A stretch of 64,000 bases of DNA from Gammaproteobacteria bacterium (GTDB lineage Bacteria > Pseudomonadota > Gammaproteobacteria > Enterobacterales > Psychrobiaceae): contig JABSRT010000004.1 of the NCBI GenBank assembly GCA_013214945.1, positions 124,001 through 188,000 of the forward strand, in the 5' to 3' direction. The notes below the pieces were generated by a model. That model worked only from the letters and a program-made list of their open reading frames with translations, was not told the DNA's origin and ran no database searches. The position numbers and the translations under genes were made by a program. Positions 27,544 to 36,313 of the stretch are shown here, piece after piece (the stretch's first letter is position 1; each line of letters starts with the position of its first letter).

Positions 27544-28998
27544 ATGAAGTTTATCATTAAATATTATCCTGAAATTACGATTAAGAGTAAATCGGTCCGC
27601 AAGCGATTTTGTAAGTTGTTGCAGCAGAATATGCGTAATGTATTACGTCGTTTTGATGAGACAGCAACGGTTTATTTAGATTGGGATAAAATTGAAGTAA
27701 CCACTAAAAATGACTCGTTTGAGAATCGCGCACGATTAATTGACGCGATGGAGTGTATTCCTGGTATCGGTCATATCCTCGAAGTGACTGAACATGAATT
27801 CACCGATGTTCACAATATCTATGAAACCGTTGCCCCTGTTGTAGCGTCTGCCATTGAAGGGAAAACTTTCTGTGTCCGAGTTAAGCGTGCTGGCAATCAT
27901 GATTTTTCCTCTAGTGACGTTGAGCGTTATGTTGGTGGCGGTTTAAATCAGAATTACCCATCAAACGGGGTAAAATTAACGAAACCTGGCCACACGGTTC
28001 ACCTTGAAATTCGTAACGATAAACTTTATATCATTGCCAATCGTTTTCCTGGCCTTGGCGGCTTCCCTCTGCCGGCCCAAGAAGATGTTTTATCTCTGAT
28101 GTCTGGTGGTTTTGACTCGGGTGTATCGAGCTACATGATGATTAAAAAGGGCGCGCGAACGCATTACTGTTTCTTTAATCTTGGCGGCGCGGCACATGAA
28201 ATTGGCGTTAAACAAGTTTCATATTACTTATGGGATCGTTTTAGTGCATCACACAAAGTTAAATTTATCACGGTACCTTTTGAAGGGGTAGTCGGTGAAA
28301 TTTTAGAGAAAGTTGATAATAGCCAAATGGGTGTGGTGCTTAAACGTATGATGATGCGTGCTGCTGAACGTGTCGCTAAGCGGATGAAAGTACAAGCACT
28401 GGTTACTGGCGAGGCTTTAGGGCAGGTATCGAGCCAAACTCTGACCAATTTAAGCATTATCGACAAAACGGTTGATATGTTAATTATGCGTCCGTTGGTT
28501 GCTTTTGATAAGCAAGATATTATCGATATCTCGGCAAAAATTGGCACTAAGCAATTTGCTGAAGTGATGCCTGAATACTGTGGGGTTATTTCTAATAAAC
28601 CGACGGTTAAAGCGGTAATGTCTAAAATCGAAGCGGAAGAAGAAAAGTTTGACTTCGCGGTGTTAGAAAAAGCACTGGAAGATTCGGTGATGATCGATAT
28701 TCGAGATATTGCGACCGAGACCCAAGAAACGGTTGCTGAAGTCGAAACCGTCAATGGTTTTTCAAGCGACGATATTTTACTCGATATTCGTTCGCCAGAC
28801 GAAGAAGACATGAATCCGCTTCAGGTTGATGGTGTTGAAGTGATTCACCTGCCGTTTTATAAGCTTGCGACTAAATTTGGCGATTTAGATCAAACTAAGC
28901 AATACCTGTTTTACTGTGATCGCGGCGTAATGAGCAAACTACAAGCTTTATTCTTAATCGATCAAGGTTTTAGCAACATTAAAGTTTATCGTAAATAA
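27544..28998 (+). CDS. thiI: tRNA 4-thiouridine synthase / thiamine sulphur transferase ThiI
   Basis: A 484-residue three-domain protein: N-terminal ferredoxin-like/THUMP (about 1-165), an adenylating PP-loop domain with [12 protein letters not shown] (about 185-197), and a C-terminal rhodanese domain (about 400-484) with the persulphide-carrying cysteine in [10 protein letters not shown]. The second catalytic cysteine is in [11 protein letters not shown] (about residue 345). The rhodanese extension marks the gammaproteobacterial type, which makes s4U8 in tRNA and also serves thiazole synthesis. Monocistronic. Confidence 0.95.
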   Translation: MKFIIKYYPEITIKSKSVRKRFCKLLQQNMRNVLRRFDETATVYLDWDKIEVTTKNDSFENRARLIDAMECIPGIGHILEVTEHEFTDVHNIYETVAPVVASAIEGKTFCVRVKRAGNHDFSSSDVERYVGGGLNQNYPSNGVKLTKPGHTVHLEIRNDKLYIIANRFPGLGGFPLPAQEDVLSLMSGGFDSGVSSYMMIKKGARTHYCFFNLGGAAHEIGVKQVSYYLWDRFSASHKVKFITVPFEGVVGEILEKVDNSQMGVVLKRMMMRAAERVAKRMKVQALVTGEALGQVSSQTLTNLSIIDKTVDMLIMRPLVAFDKQDIIDISAKIGTKQFAEVMPEYCGVISNKPTVKAVMSKIEAEEEKFDFAVLEKALEDSVMIDIRDIATETQETVAEVETVNGFSSDDILLDIRSPDEEDMNPLQVDGVEVIHLPFYKLATKFGDLDQTKQYLFYCDRGVMSKLQALFLIDQGFSNIKVYRK

Positions 28999-29012
28999 GA
29001 TTTTCATCGTTC

Positions 29013-29047
29013 TAGTTAGCGCTCAACGAGAAAGTGAGCGCTAACTA
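29013..29047. terminator. Stem-loop between convergent thiI and panE
   Basis: A perfect 13-bp inverted repeat, TAGTTAGCGCTCA / TGAGCGCTAACTA, with a 9-nt loop, 15 bases after the thiI stop. There is no proper T-run on either side, so factor-independent termination is uncertain; it may instead protect the 3' end of the mRNA. Confidence 0.45.
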
Positions 29048-29053
29048 AAAACA

Positions 29054-29106
29054 CTAATTATAAAAGCTAACTATAAATACTATCTATAAAAACCAACTAT
29101 AAACTC
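29054..29106. repeat. Degenerate 13-14-bp tandem repeat at the panE 3' end
   Basis: Four imperfect units of the form CTAACTATAAAWA (CTAATTATAAAAG, CTAACTATAAATA, CTATCTATAAAAAC, CAACTATAAACTC) run up to the panE stop codon. Very AT-rich. Confidence 0.55.
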
Positions 29107-30008
29107 TATCCTGAGCTTAATTCTAATTGTTTTACCGCCTGCCACAATGCTTTATTTTTAGGTGTTTCAATACCTAAACTTTTTCCTTGGCTTACGACAT
29201 AGCCAGAAATGTAATCGTTCTCACTGACTCTATTATGCTCAATATCTTGCTGCATCGACGAAAAGTTGTTCGCGGTTTTGGCGATCACTTCATTGACCGA
29301 TTGACGAATTTCTTGATAGCCCAAGTCAATATTTAGCTTGGCAGTTAACAGGCTAACTTCATGACAAACCTGATCAATGCTTGCTTGAAAACGCACGTCA
29401 CTTAGTTTGCCATTGCGACATTGTTCAATCGCGGTTAACGGATTAATCGCGCAGTTTATCGCTAATTTTTGCCACAACGCCCGCTTAATATCATGACAAT
29501 AGCTAACATGTGGCAAAGCCCGGTCGAGCAATGTTGCAATGGCTTGCGTTTGCGCGGTCGATATCCCTTGATAGCGGCCGATAAAGGTTGCCCCTAACCC
29601 GGTATGACATAATGTGGTTGGATCAGCCTTAAAGGCACCATGACTAGTCGTTGCTAACATTATCGGCTGGCTTGGCGGTAAAGCTAGGCGTTCGACACTG
29701 CCCATGCCGTTATGTAATAACACGATTGGCGTTGTCGCCAGTTGGGCTAAAAACGGCGAGAGGGCTGCTGGCACTTGATAAGCTTTGGTTGTCACTAACA
29801 CCAAGTCATAGCGTGGCGGCAATTGTTGTTGGTAATAATCAAGTGTCACTACATCGTGTGTTGAATTTGGCAATTCGACCTTCAGACAAATCTTTGCACT
29901 GCTTGCTGAGCGCCCGACCACAGAGACCTGTAACCCTGACTTATTCAAATAGTAAGCCCATAACGAACCGATAGCTCCATGGCCGATGATGGTCACATGC
30001 TTAATCAT
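29106..30008 (-). CDS. panE: 2-dehydropantoate 2-reductase (ketopantoate reductase) family protein
   Basis: A 300-residue protein with an N-terminal NADPH-binding Rossmann fold (IIGHGAIGSLWAYYL, residues about 6-20) and a C-terminal helical ApbA domain containing the catalytic lysine region (ALWQKLAINCAINPLTA, about 182-198). It should reduce ketopantoate to pantoate for coenzyme A synthesis. The N-terminus overlaps the end of the VanZ-like gene by 8 bases, so the two are co-transcribed. E. coli PanE is 303 aa. In E. coli panE lies beside yajQ, which is also the neighbour here. Confidence 0.88.
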   Translation of the reverse strand: MIKHVTIIGHGAIGSLWAYYLNKSGLQVSVVGRSASSAKICLKVELPNSTHDVVTLDYYQQQLPPRYDLVLVTTKAYQVPAALSPFLAQLATTPIVLLHNGMGSVERLALPPSQPIMLATTSHGAFKADPTTLCHTGLGATFIGRYQGISTAQTQAIATLLDRALPHVSYCHDIKRALWQKLAINCAINPLTAIEQCRNGKLSDVRFQASIDQVCHEVSLLTAKLNIDLGYQEIRQSVNEVIAKTANNFSSMQQDIEHNRVSENDYISGYVVSQGKSLGIETPKNKALWQAVKQLELSSG

Positions 30009-30378
30009 GCTTGTTTGTGCCCCGAAGCTTATGCTGTACTAAGTATGCGCCCACATGAAAGAGTAAAATACCAATGACATCGGCAACGACGTCATCGATA
30101 CCGCCAGAGCGATAAGGAATATAGCTTTGGATCACTTCAACCGCGACTCCGTAGCTGGTTAATATCGCAATTTGAGACCATCGACTCAAAGCAGAGCAGT
30201 TATACAATAATAATGATAAGCCAAAAAACACCAAAATATGGCCATATTTATCGCTATGGGCGATACCTGTAGGCACATCTTGTTGACTAAAAAACAAATA
30301 ACTGCAAAACACTAATGCAAGTAAAAACATTACACTAAAGATTTTTTTTAGCCGTGAAACTGGAAAATTTGTTGCCAT
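30001..30378 (-). CDS. VanZ-family small membrane protein
   Basis: A 125-residue protein with four predicted transmembrane helices. The segment SDKYGHILVFFGLSLLLY (residues about 43-60) and the SGGIDDVVADVIGILLFHVGAYL region near the C-terminus (outline only) carry the conserved His and Asp residues of VanZ-like proteins. The biological role is unknown in Gram-negatives. Start: the ATG at 30378 with GAGAATG upstream is preferred to a TTG ten codons earlier. It overlaps panE. Confidence 0.75.
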   Translation of the reverse strand: MATNFPVSRLKKIFSVMFLLALVFCSYLFFSQQDVPTGIAHSDKYGHILVFFGLSLLLYNCSALSRWSQIAILTSYGVAVEVIQSYIPYRSGGIDDVVADVIGILLFHVGAYLVQHKLRGTNKHD

Positions 30379-30637
30379 GATTACATTCTCGAAACTAAGT
30401 GCGCGCAATTTTAGCGCTGGTGAATAAACAAGAGTTTGACGGGATACGCCAATGGATCACAAGTTAGGGACTTTGTGCTTAACTTTAACATGACCACTTA
30501 ATTGTTAAAGATTTAAGTTATTATTAATTAACGTAATAGCCTTTGTGAGCAGTCAATTGAGGTTATTTAAGAGGGTGGCGTTGGTATCAAGGGTAAAATT
30601 TGCTAATATCGAACAAATTTTATTTGGAATTATAGAT

Positions 30638-31123
30638 ATGCCTTCTTTTGATATTGTCTCTGAAATTGAACTGACTGAAGTTCGTAATGCGGTTGAAAAT
30701 TCAACCCGTGAATTAGCAACCCGTTTTGACTTTAGAGGTAAAGAAGCAAGCTTTGCCTTAAATGGCGAGCAAGTCGTACTCAAAGCAGAAGATGACTTTC
30801 AAATTAATCAAATGCTCGACATTCTTCGTAGCAACCTGGTGAAACGAAAAGTTGATACCAAAGCAATGGACGTCGATGAAAAGCCGCAACATACGGGTAA
30901 AACCTTTACAACTAACGTTAAGTTCAAGGAAGGGCTTGATGACTTAATCGCTAAAAAGCTGGTTAAAGAAATTAAAAGCAGCAAGATTAAAGTTCAAGCG
31001 GCAATTCAAGGTGACAAAATTCGGATCACCGGTAAAAAACGCGATGATTTACAAGCCGTAATGGCTTTGGTCCGTGCAAGTGATCATGAGCAACCGTTTC
31101 AGTTCGATAACTTCAGAGATTAA
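30638..31123 (+). CDS. yajQ: YajQ-family nucleotide-binding protein
   Basis: A 161-residue protein with two ferredoxin-like half domains, typical of YajQ (E. coli 163 aa). Start MPSFDIVSE at 30638 matches the family; the frame also runs 31 codons upstream without conserved sequence. Signatures include [30 protein letters not shown] (outline) and the C-terminal PFQFDNFRD. Members have been reported to bind nucleotides, in some bacteria c-di-GMP, and to act with transcription factors; the role here is inferred only from family. Divergent from the panE pair. Confidence 0.92.
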   Translation: MPSFDIVSEIELTEVRNAVENSTRELATRFDFRGKEASFALNGEQVVLKAEDDFQINQMLDILRSNLVKRKVDTKAMDVDEKPQHTGKTFTTNVKFKEGLDDLIAKKLVKEIKSSKIKVQAAIQGDKIRITGKKRDDLQAVMALVRASDHEQPFQFDNFRD

Positions 31124-31242
31124 GCCGCACTGTATTAGCCGCTGCCTTATTGTCTAGTACTTAGCGAATAGCAGCTAAATGTCTTTTGGGGCTGTTCTCG
31201 TTGGCAGCCCGACTTTCGATTGAGTTTATCTCAGGTAATTTT

Positions 31243-32484
31243 ATGGCCACACTTTCAGTCAAAGAGGCGATCCTTAACCGCCGGATGTTAATCTGTATTT
31301 TTACCGGGTTCACTTCAGGCTTACCGCTGTTTATTTTATACCAATTAGTACCGGGCTGGTTGCGCTCTGAAGGGGTGAGCTTAGCCGAGATAGGGCTGTT
31401 CTCCTTAATTGGCATTCCTTACGTGTGGAAGTTCTTGTGGTCGCCTTTTATTGATCGTTATTCGTTACCATTTTTAGGACGACGACGCGGTTGGATGTTG
31501 CTAACTCAGGTAGCCTTATTAATTGCTGTTGCTGGTTTTGGTTTTATTGATCCCGTTATATCAATTTGGTCCGTGGCCTATTTAGCCGCCGCTGTCGCAT
31601 TTTTTAGTGCCAGCCAAGATGTGGTGCTTGACGCCTATCGGCGTGAGCTATTACCTGAGCAAGAACTAGGTTTGGGCAATTCGTTACATGTCCAAGCTTA
31701 TCGCTTATCTGGTTTAGTGCCGGGCTCTTTAGCTTTTGTATTATCAGATTACATGCAGTGGCAAAGCGTGTTTATTATCGTTGCAGCCTTTATGCTCGTT
31801 GGCATAATGTTGACCTTGAACATTGACGAAGCCCGTTGCGAGAACAATGCGCCTAAAACGATGCGCGAAGCCGTTGTTTTACCCTTTCAAGATTTTATCA
31901 ATCGGCGTGGTAAACGCCGCGCAATAGAGATTTTAGTCTTTCTGTTCTTGTATAAACTCGGTGATAGCATGGCGACGGCGCTGCAAACACCATTTTTTAT
32001 TGATTTGGGCTTTTCCAATACCGAAATTGGGGTTGTCGCCAAAACGGCCTCGTTGATAGCGATGACAATTGGCTTGGCTGTCGGTGGCTTAGTTATGTTA
32101 AAGCTCAGTATTAATCGGGCGTTGTGGTTATTTGGCGTGGTCCAGATTGTCAGTATTTTGGGCTTTGCCGCTTTAGCCGAAATTGGCCATAATACTTATG
32201 CACTCGCCTTTGCTATGGGTTTTGAGTATTTAGGCGTTGGGCTGGGCACCGCGGCATTTATTGCTTTTATCGCCAAAGAAACAAATCCGACATTTGCCGC
32301 TACGCAGTTTGCATTATTTACCGCCTTGGCGGCGCTGCCACGAACTTTTGCTAATGCGACTACGGGCTTTATTGTTGAACAAATCGGCTGGACTGGATTT
32401 TTCTTTTTGTGTGTTGCGTTGGCGGTGCCTGGCATGTTGATGTTAATACGAGTCGCACCATGGCACGAAGCTAAACAAAAGTGA
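31243..32484 (+). CDS. ampG: AmpG-like muropeptide permease (MFS)
   Basis: A 413-residue inner-membrane transporter with about 12 hydrophobic helices. The N-terminal FTSGLPLFILYQ and the following LFSLIGIPYVWKFLWSPFIDR region are AmpG signatures, as is RRRGWML. It is predicted to import anhydro-muropeptides for cell-wall recycling, driven by protons. ATG 31243 with AGGT upstream is taken; the frame also continues 19 codons further upstream. The yajG-type lipoprotein nearby (opposite strand) echoes the ampG-yajG pairing of enterobacteria. Confidence 0.88.
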   Translation: MATLSVKEAILNRRMLICIFTGFTSGLPLFILYQLVPGWLRSEGVSLAEIGLFSLIGIPYVWKFLWSPFIDRYSLPFLGRRRGWMLLTQVALLIAVAGFGFIDPVISIWSVAYLAAAVAFFSASQDVVLDAYRRELLPEQELGLGNSLHVQAYRLSGLVPGSLAFVLSDYMQWQSVFIIVAAFMLVGIMLTLNIDEARCENNAPKTMREAVVLPFQDFINRRGKRRAIEILVFLFLYKLGDSMATALQTPFFIDLGFSNTEIGVVAKTASLIAMTIGLAVGGLVMLKLSINRALWLFGVVQIVSILGFAALAEIGHNTYALAFAMGFEYLGVGLGTAAFIAFIAKETNPTFAATQFALFTALAALPRTFANATTGFIVEQIGWTGFFFLCVALAVPGMLMLIRVAPWHEAKQK

Positions 32485-32574
32485 GCGAGTCACCGATTAA
32501 TAGTCTATAAGATCTGAGAATAATTATTCTATATAGACTGTGATGTCGGCGATCTCGTTTTATATAGGTGACAG

Positions 32575-32916
32575 CTAAGGTCTGACACCGAAACAGCCGG
32601 CAGGCACCTCTTGGCTTGGATTAGTTAAAAAACTACAGCATTTATTTAAGGTAGCAATAAAAGTATTACCGTGGCTGTATTCTTCTTCTTCTGGCCAGCA
32701 CTGTAATAAGTACAGCACATTCCAAAATACCAGTTCATAATCACTTGGCGTTGAATCATCAATATCAAGTTTATTCCACTCTTCAAGGATATCCCAGACC
32801 ATTAGTCTGACTTCGCTAAAGGGGATCGCATGGGCCAATAATTGGTTGACATAAAACACCAAGGGTTTTGCCTTTTGTTGAATAAAAGTCTCTGCCGTCA
32901 TGATATAAATACTCAA
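32575..32916 (-). CDS. Conserved-looking small protein of unknown function
   Basis: An acidic soluble protein of 113 residues (108 if started at the ATG at 32901). There is no signal peptide or membrane helix. It is mostly helical by composition, with Trp-rich stretches (VRLMVWDILEEWNKL, VFWNVLYLLQCW) and three cysteines near the C-terminus. The family was not recognised. The start codon is chosen as TTG 32916 because AGGAGA lies nine bases upstream, whereas the ATG is about 24 bases from it. It is convergent with ampG. Confidence 0.6.
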   Translation of the reverse strand: MSIYIMTAETFIQQKAKPLVFYVNQLLAHAIPFSEVRLMVWDILEEWNKLDIDDSTPSDYELVFWNVLYLLQCWPEEEEYSHGNTFIATLNKCCSFLTNPSQEVPAGCFGVRP

Positions 32917-33362
32917 GGTGGTATATCTCCTATCTTTTCCTATTAATACTAGAGCATGATTGATACCATTTTCAAGTCGACTATTGTTATAGCTGGCTGC
33001 GAGCGCCTAAGTGCTAATTTTCATTGAGTCAACTTTTTGGTATTTTTCCATCTGAACAATCCTAGCAACGACGCTATTGTGTACAGTATAGCCCTAGCCA
33101 CGAGAGTTGTGGTTTAAATTATTATTTCGCTGTTTATTGGCGTAAAAGTAACACAAAGCAGCAGCTATAAGAGGATCGTAATCACGGTTATTCATTCGTT
33201 AAGTCATGGCTTATTAGTAATTTGATTTAGTTCTAATTTTATGACCGCAGCCATCGAATGTTACGGCGAGGCGAGTCGGAGACAGGGCTATATTTTGTTA
33301 CCAAGCAAGTCATTAACACCAGAGCGTGATCTGTTTGATCCGCTGCTGATATTAAGTCTAAA
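32917..33362. other. 446-bp gap with no supported gene
   Basis: This lies between two minus-strand genes, so it should hold the promoter of the 113-aa unknown and the 3' flank of the yajG-type gene. A 41-codon ORF (33241-33366, plus strand) without a ribosome binding site is the only coding candidate. No convincing hairpin, repeat or RNA was seen. Confidence 0.5.
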
Positions 33363-33923
33363 TTAGTTGGTTAAATATTGCTGTACCTGTGGATCACTGG
33401 TTATTTCAAGGATCAACTTACTAAGTTGTTGATTAAATATTCGTTCCAGTACCGCTATATCTGCAGTAAGAGGGCCGTGAGATTGCCCTGACGCTTTATA
33501 CTGTTTATTTAACGTTTGCTGGCCATTGCTAATATCGACATTGAGTACGATGTTACTGGTGCTGGTATATTTAAAAGTATGCTGGGTTAAAGAAATTAGC
33601 ATCTGTTCAATATTAACGGTGATATTGTTATTCGCCGTTGGCGAGAACCAAAAGCCTTGCTGTTTGAGCTGTTGCTCAAAAGACTCATTGACCAAAGCTT
33701 GAGGCTGTTGACTGGCGTTAATTAAGTTTTGTGGCTCTTTACTGCCCGTTAAATGCAATACATGCCGATAGCCGCGGTTATCGATAACTTGCAAATCAAG
33801 CGGTCCACGGTCTTTGCTCGGCTGTTGTGTTGGTGCGAAACTTGGCGCTATCACCATTGTTGTTGGTGGTTTCGCACAAGCGCTCACTAAAAGTATTAGA
33901 GAAAGAACAATCAGCCGTTGCAT
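33363..33923 (-). CDS. yajG: YajG-family lipoprotein
   Basis: A 186-residue lipoprotein with signal peptide and lipobox VSAC (Cys16). The mature sequence starts AKPPTTMVIAPS and contains the DNRGYRHVLHL segment and a C-terminal ILEITSDPQVQQYL helix, as in YajG (192 aa in E. coli). It probably sits in the outer membrane; the function is unknown. Its proximity to ampG is conserved with enterobacteria although the strand differs. It is followed upstream by rlmG with an 18-base gap, so both may share a transcript. Confidence 0.8.
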   Translation of the reverse strand: MQRLIVLSLILLVSACAKPPTTMVIAPSFAPTQQPSKDRGPLDLQVIDNRGYRHVLHLTGSKEPQNLINASQQPQALVNESFEQQLKQQGFWFSPTANNNITVNIEQMLISLTQHTFKYTSTSNIVLNVDISNGQQTLNKQYKASGQSHGPLTADIAVLERIFNQQLSKLILEITSDPQVQQYLTN

Positions 33924-33941
33924 ATTTATTTCCTTGTCAGG

Positions 33942-35072
33942 TTAAAGTCGGGTCGCTTCTAAGATAACGAATTTACCGTTGGCTGCAACTGTGGTGCAAT
34001 TATCGAAAATTCGCTGTAATTTAATATGATAACCAAGGTGTCGATTACCTACAATTCTTAATTTTCCACCACGCTTTAAGACCCGGTAGGCATCATTAAA
34101 CATTTGCCAAGCGATATGATCGGTAATGGTTTGTTGCTGATGAAACGGTGGGTTACAAATAATCCAATCCGCTGAGTCAAATTCGACATCACTTAAGCAA
34201 TCATTCCACATAAAATCACAACGCTGTGGGTTGTCGATATTGTGCTCAACATTTAAACGTGAGCTTTCAACAGCCATAAATGACTCATCGCTAAAGATGA
34301 CCTCAGCTTGTGGATTGAGCGCCGCTGCCGCTAAACCTAACACACCGTTGCCACAACCGAGATCAATGACCGTTGCTGTGCCGATATTTTGAGGGATATT
34401 ATCGAGTAGTAAACGTGCGCCGATATCCAGCGCTGAATTCGCGAATACCCCAGGTAAGTTACTGATGGTTAATTCAGGATCGCTAATAGACCATGTTTTT
34501 ACTTCAGTCGTTTGACCTTGATTAAGCTTGGTAGCATCAGGCTGACAAAATATCAGACGCGCTTTCTTTTTTGCTAACGAGGTCGTTGTTGCACCAAGAT
34601 GTTTTTCAAACAAATTTAGCGTTGAACTATGAATGTCCTTGGCTTTAGCCGCGGCAATAACAACTGTCGATGGGCCGATGATATTGGCCAGTTGGCGTAA
34701 TTGCTCCGTTAACATGGTATTGCTTTTCGGCAATTTTATCACTACGACATCTGGGGCACTATCAACCTGATTTAATTCGCTAATATGTGAATATTGCGGG
34801 CTGAGATTATTTCGCTCAAGGTTAAAGTGATAGGCCTCTTTGGCTATATAAGAGTCGGACTGAGCCGTGATTTGGTATTGAGCCAAGCCACAGACTAACG
34901 CACCAAAGCTATCATTGATAATAAGAATATTAGTCGGTGCCGACTCAAGCTGTTCAATATGTTCGAGAATATATTGATCTGCACTATCCCATGCTTGCAG
35001 GTTTTCATCGTTAGAGCATGGAAAGCGCTCAAGGGTTAACTCAAGTCTATTAACTTCAAATAATGTATTCAT
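33942..35072 (-). CDS. rlmG: 23S rRNA m2G1835 methyltransferase RlmG
   Basis: A 376-residue two-domain class I methyltransferase: a degenerate N-terminal methyltransferase-like domain (about 1-190) and an active C-terminal domain with the SAM motif VIDLGCGNGVLGLAA (about 230-244) and the base-flipping NPPFHQQQ motif (about 305-312). The C-terminal IVGNRHLGYHIKL segment resembles RlmG more than RsmC, and the length matches RlmG (378). It should methylate N2 of G1835 in 23S rRNA. A terminator for ompW lies immediately upstream. Confidence 0.87.
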   Translation of the reverse strand: MNTLFEVNRLELTLERFPCSNDENLQAWDSADQYILEHIEQLESAPTNILIINDSFGALVCGLAQYQITAQSDSYIAKEAYHFNLERNNLSPQYSHISELNQVDSAPDVVVIKLPKSNTMLTEQLRQLANIIGPSTVVIAAAKAKDIHSSTLNLFEKHLGATTTSLAKKKARLIFCQPDATKLNQGQTTEVKTWSISDPELTISNLPGVFANSALDIGARLLLDNIPQNIGTATVIDLGCGNGVLGLAAAALNPQAEVIFSDESFMAVESSRLNVEHNIDNPQRCDFMWNDCLSDVEFDSADWIICNPPFHQQQTITDHIAWQMFNDAYRVLKRGGKLRIVGNRHLGYHIKLQRIFDNCTTVAANGKFVILEATRL

Positions 35073-35134
35073 TGGGTGACTAATTGCTGGCCTAAAAAAA
35101 GTTAGCGCTATTGTAACGCCCTAATGGCCGTAAC

Positions 35135-35164
35135 AGAAATAAAAAAGCGCCGATTAGGCGCTTT
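35135..35164 (-). terminator. Rho-independent terminator after ompW
   Basis: On the minus strand an 8-bp stem AAAGCGCC / GGCGCTTT with a 5-nt loop is followed by TTTATTT, about 29 bases after the ompW stop. It separates ompW from rlmG. Confidence 0.82.
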
Positions 35165-35192
35165 ATCACGAATAATATTTTTAGTGCCTTGT

Positions 35193-35969
35193 TTAGAAAA
35201 TATAACCAATGCTTAGGGTGTAAACCCACGGGTCAATATCAACATCAACCTTGCCAGATACCGCGCCGCCGACAGCGCTAAATGTGCCAGTGGTATCGAT
35301 ATCAATGTAGCGCGCTGAGGCGTTAACTAACCAGTTATTATCAAGGTGGTAATCAAGGCCAACTTGGGCACTTAAACCCCATGAATTTTTAAGTTTTAAG
35401 TCACTTAGCTCGATAGCACCAACAGTAGCATCAGCTCCGTTTAATCCGGCAATGGCTGGAGATGTCGCGCTGGTCAGTGCGGGATTAAATTCTTCCTCAA
35501 AAAATACGGTGTAGTTAACCCCTAAACCAAGATATGGTTGCCATTTAGATGTTGGTTCATTTGGGTAATAAAGCACACTAACCGTTGGTGGAAGGTGCTT
35601 GGTGCTACCTAAGTTGATAGTGCCTAGACTAGTACCTGTGTTAACACTAATGTCGTGACTAAATGGTGTTGCAGCAAGTAATTCTACGGCTATTTTTTCA
35701 CTGAAAAAATAAACTAAGTTCAAACCAAGTTGGCTATCGTTTTCAACCGACGCTGTGATTGCAGACGCGCCATTGGCTTGGGTATCTAAATGGACTGTGA
35801 GGTTGTCGGCGGTGGCATAAATAGTTGAATCATTATTGTCTGGTGCCACGCTGGTAATACCAGCACGAACGATAATATCACCGGCTTGGTTGGCTAAAAC
35901 GGGTGCACTAGCAACAGTCGCTAATAATACTGATGCCGCTATTGGGGCGATTGATTTATTGAAACGCAT
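35193..35969 (-). CDS. ompW: OmpW-family outer membrane protein
   Basis: A 258-residue protein with a signal peptide (cleavage after VLA in ASAPVLA-NQAGD). The mature sequence opens with the OmpW-typical AGDIIVRAGITSVAPDN and ends in a beta-strand with the C-terminal aromatic (IGYIF), as needed for barrel assembly. An eight-stranded barrel for small hydrophobic compounds is expected. It is longer than E. coli OmpW (212) by loop insertions around residues 125-165. Two FNR-like boxes lie 75-138 bases upstream of the start, in line with known oxygen-dependent control of ompW in related bacteria. Confidence 0.9.
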   Translation of the reverse strand: MRFNKSIAPIAASVLLATVASAPVLANQAGDIIVRAGITSVAPDNNDSTIYATADNLTVHLDTQANGASAITASVENDSQLGLNLVYFFSEKIAVELLAATPFSHDISVNTGTSLGTINLGSTKHLPPTVSVLYYPNEPTSKWQPYLGLGVNYTVFFEEEFNPALTSATSPAIAGLNGADATVGAIELSDLKLKNSWGLSAQVGLDYHLDNNWLVNASARYIDIDTTGTFSAVGGAVSGKVDVDIDPWVYTLSIGYIF

Positions 35970-36043
35970 CGGATGTCCTTGGTTAATTGCTTTGGTAATT
36001 GACTTGAGTTAGCCCCAGCATAATGGCATTGACCATTAGGATA

Positions 36044-36057
36044 TTGATGTTGATCAA
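36044..36057. promoter_or_regulatory. FNR/EtrA-type box upstream of ompW, site 1
   Basis: TTGATGTTGATCAA matches the FNR consensus TTGAT-N4-ATCAA at all ten defined positions. It lies 75-88 bases upstream of the ompW ATG. Confidence 0.62.
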
Positions 36058-36093
36058 TGACAGTTGTTAGGCATTTCACAAAGCCGACATTCA

Positions 36094-36107
36094 ATGATCT
36101 AAATCAG
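36094..36107. promoter_or_regulatory. FNR/EtrA-type box upstream of ompW, site 2
   Basis: ATGATCTAAATCAG matches TTGAT-N4-ATCAA at 8 of 10 positions. Its centre is exactly 50 bases from that of site 1, further from ompW. Confidence 0.42.
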
Positions 36108-36313
36108 TTTTATACTGTTACAACAGCAATTTACTTTTTTTAATCAGGATAAATTTAAAACAAACTGTCGCTGCTTGCGCTGTTTAGCTATGTGATATAG
36201 CGATTTATTTAGTGATTGCTGCTTTGTTACGCTTTAAAATCAAGCCGTTTGTGATATTTTTGTAGTTAACCTGAAAAAGCCAATATCATTTTATTATTTA
36301 TAAGGGGGTTGCT

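Noticed and set aside
28224-28811. 195-codon antisense ORF inside thiI
   Set aside because: Ser/Ile-rich shadow of the thiI coding frame; thiI is complete with all motifs.
33241-33366. 41-codon plus-strand ORF (MTAAIECYGEASRR...)
   Set aside because: No ribosome binding site and no recognised family; it runs 4 bases into the yajG-type gene. The composition looks protein-like, so it is noted but not called.
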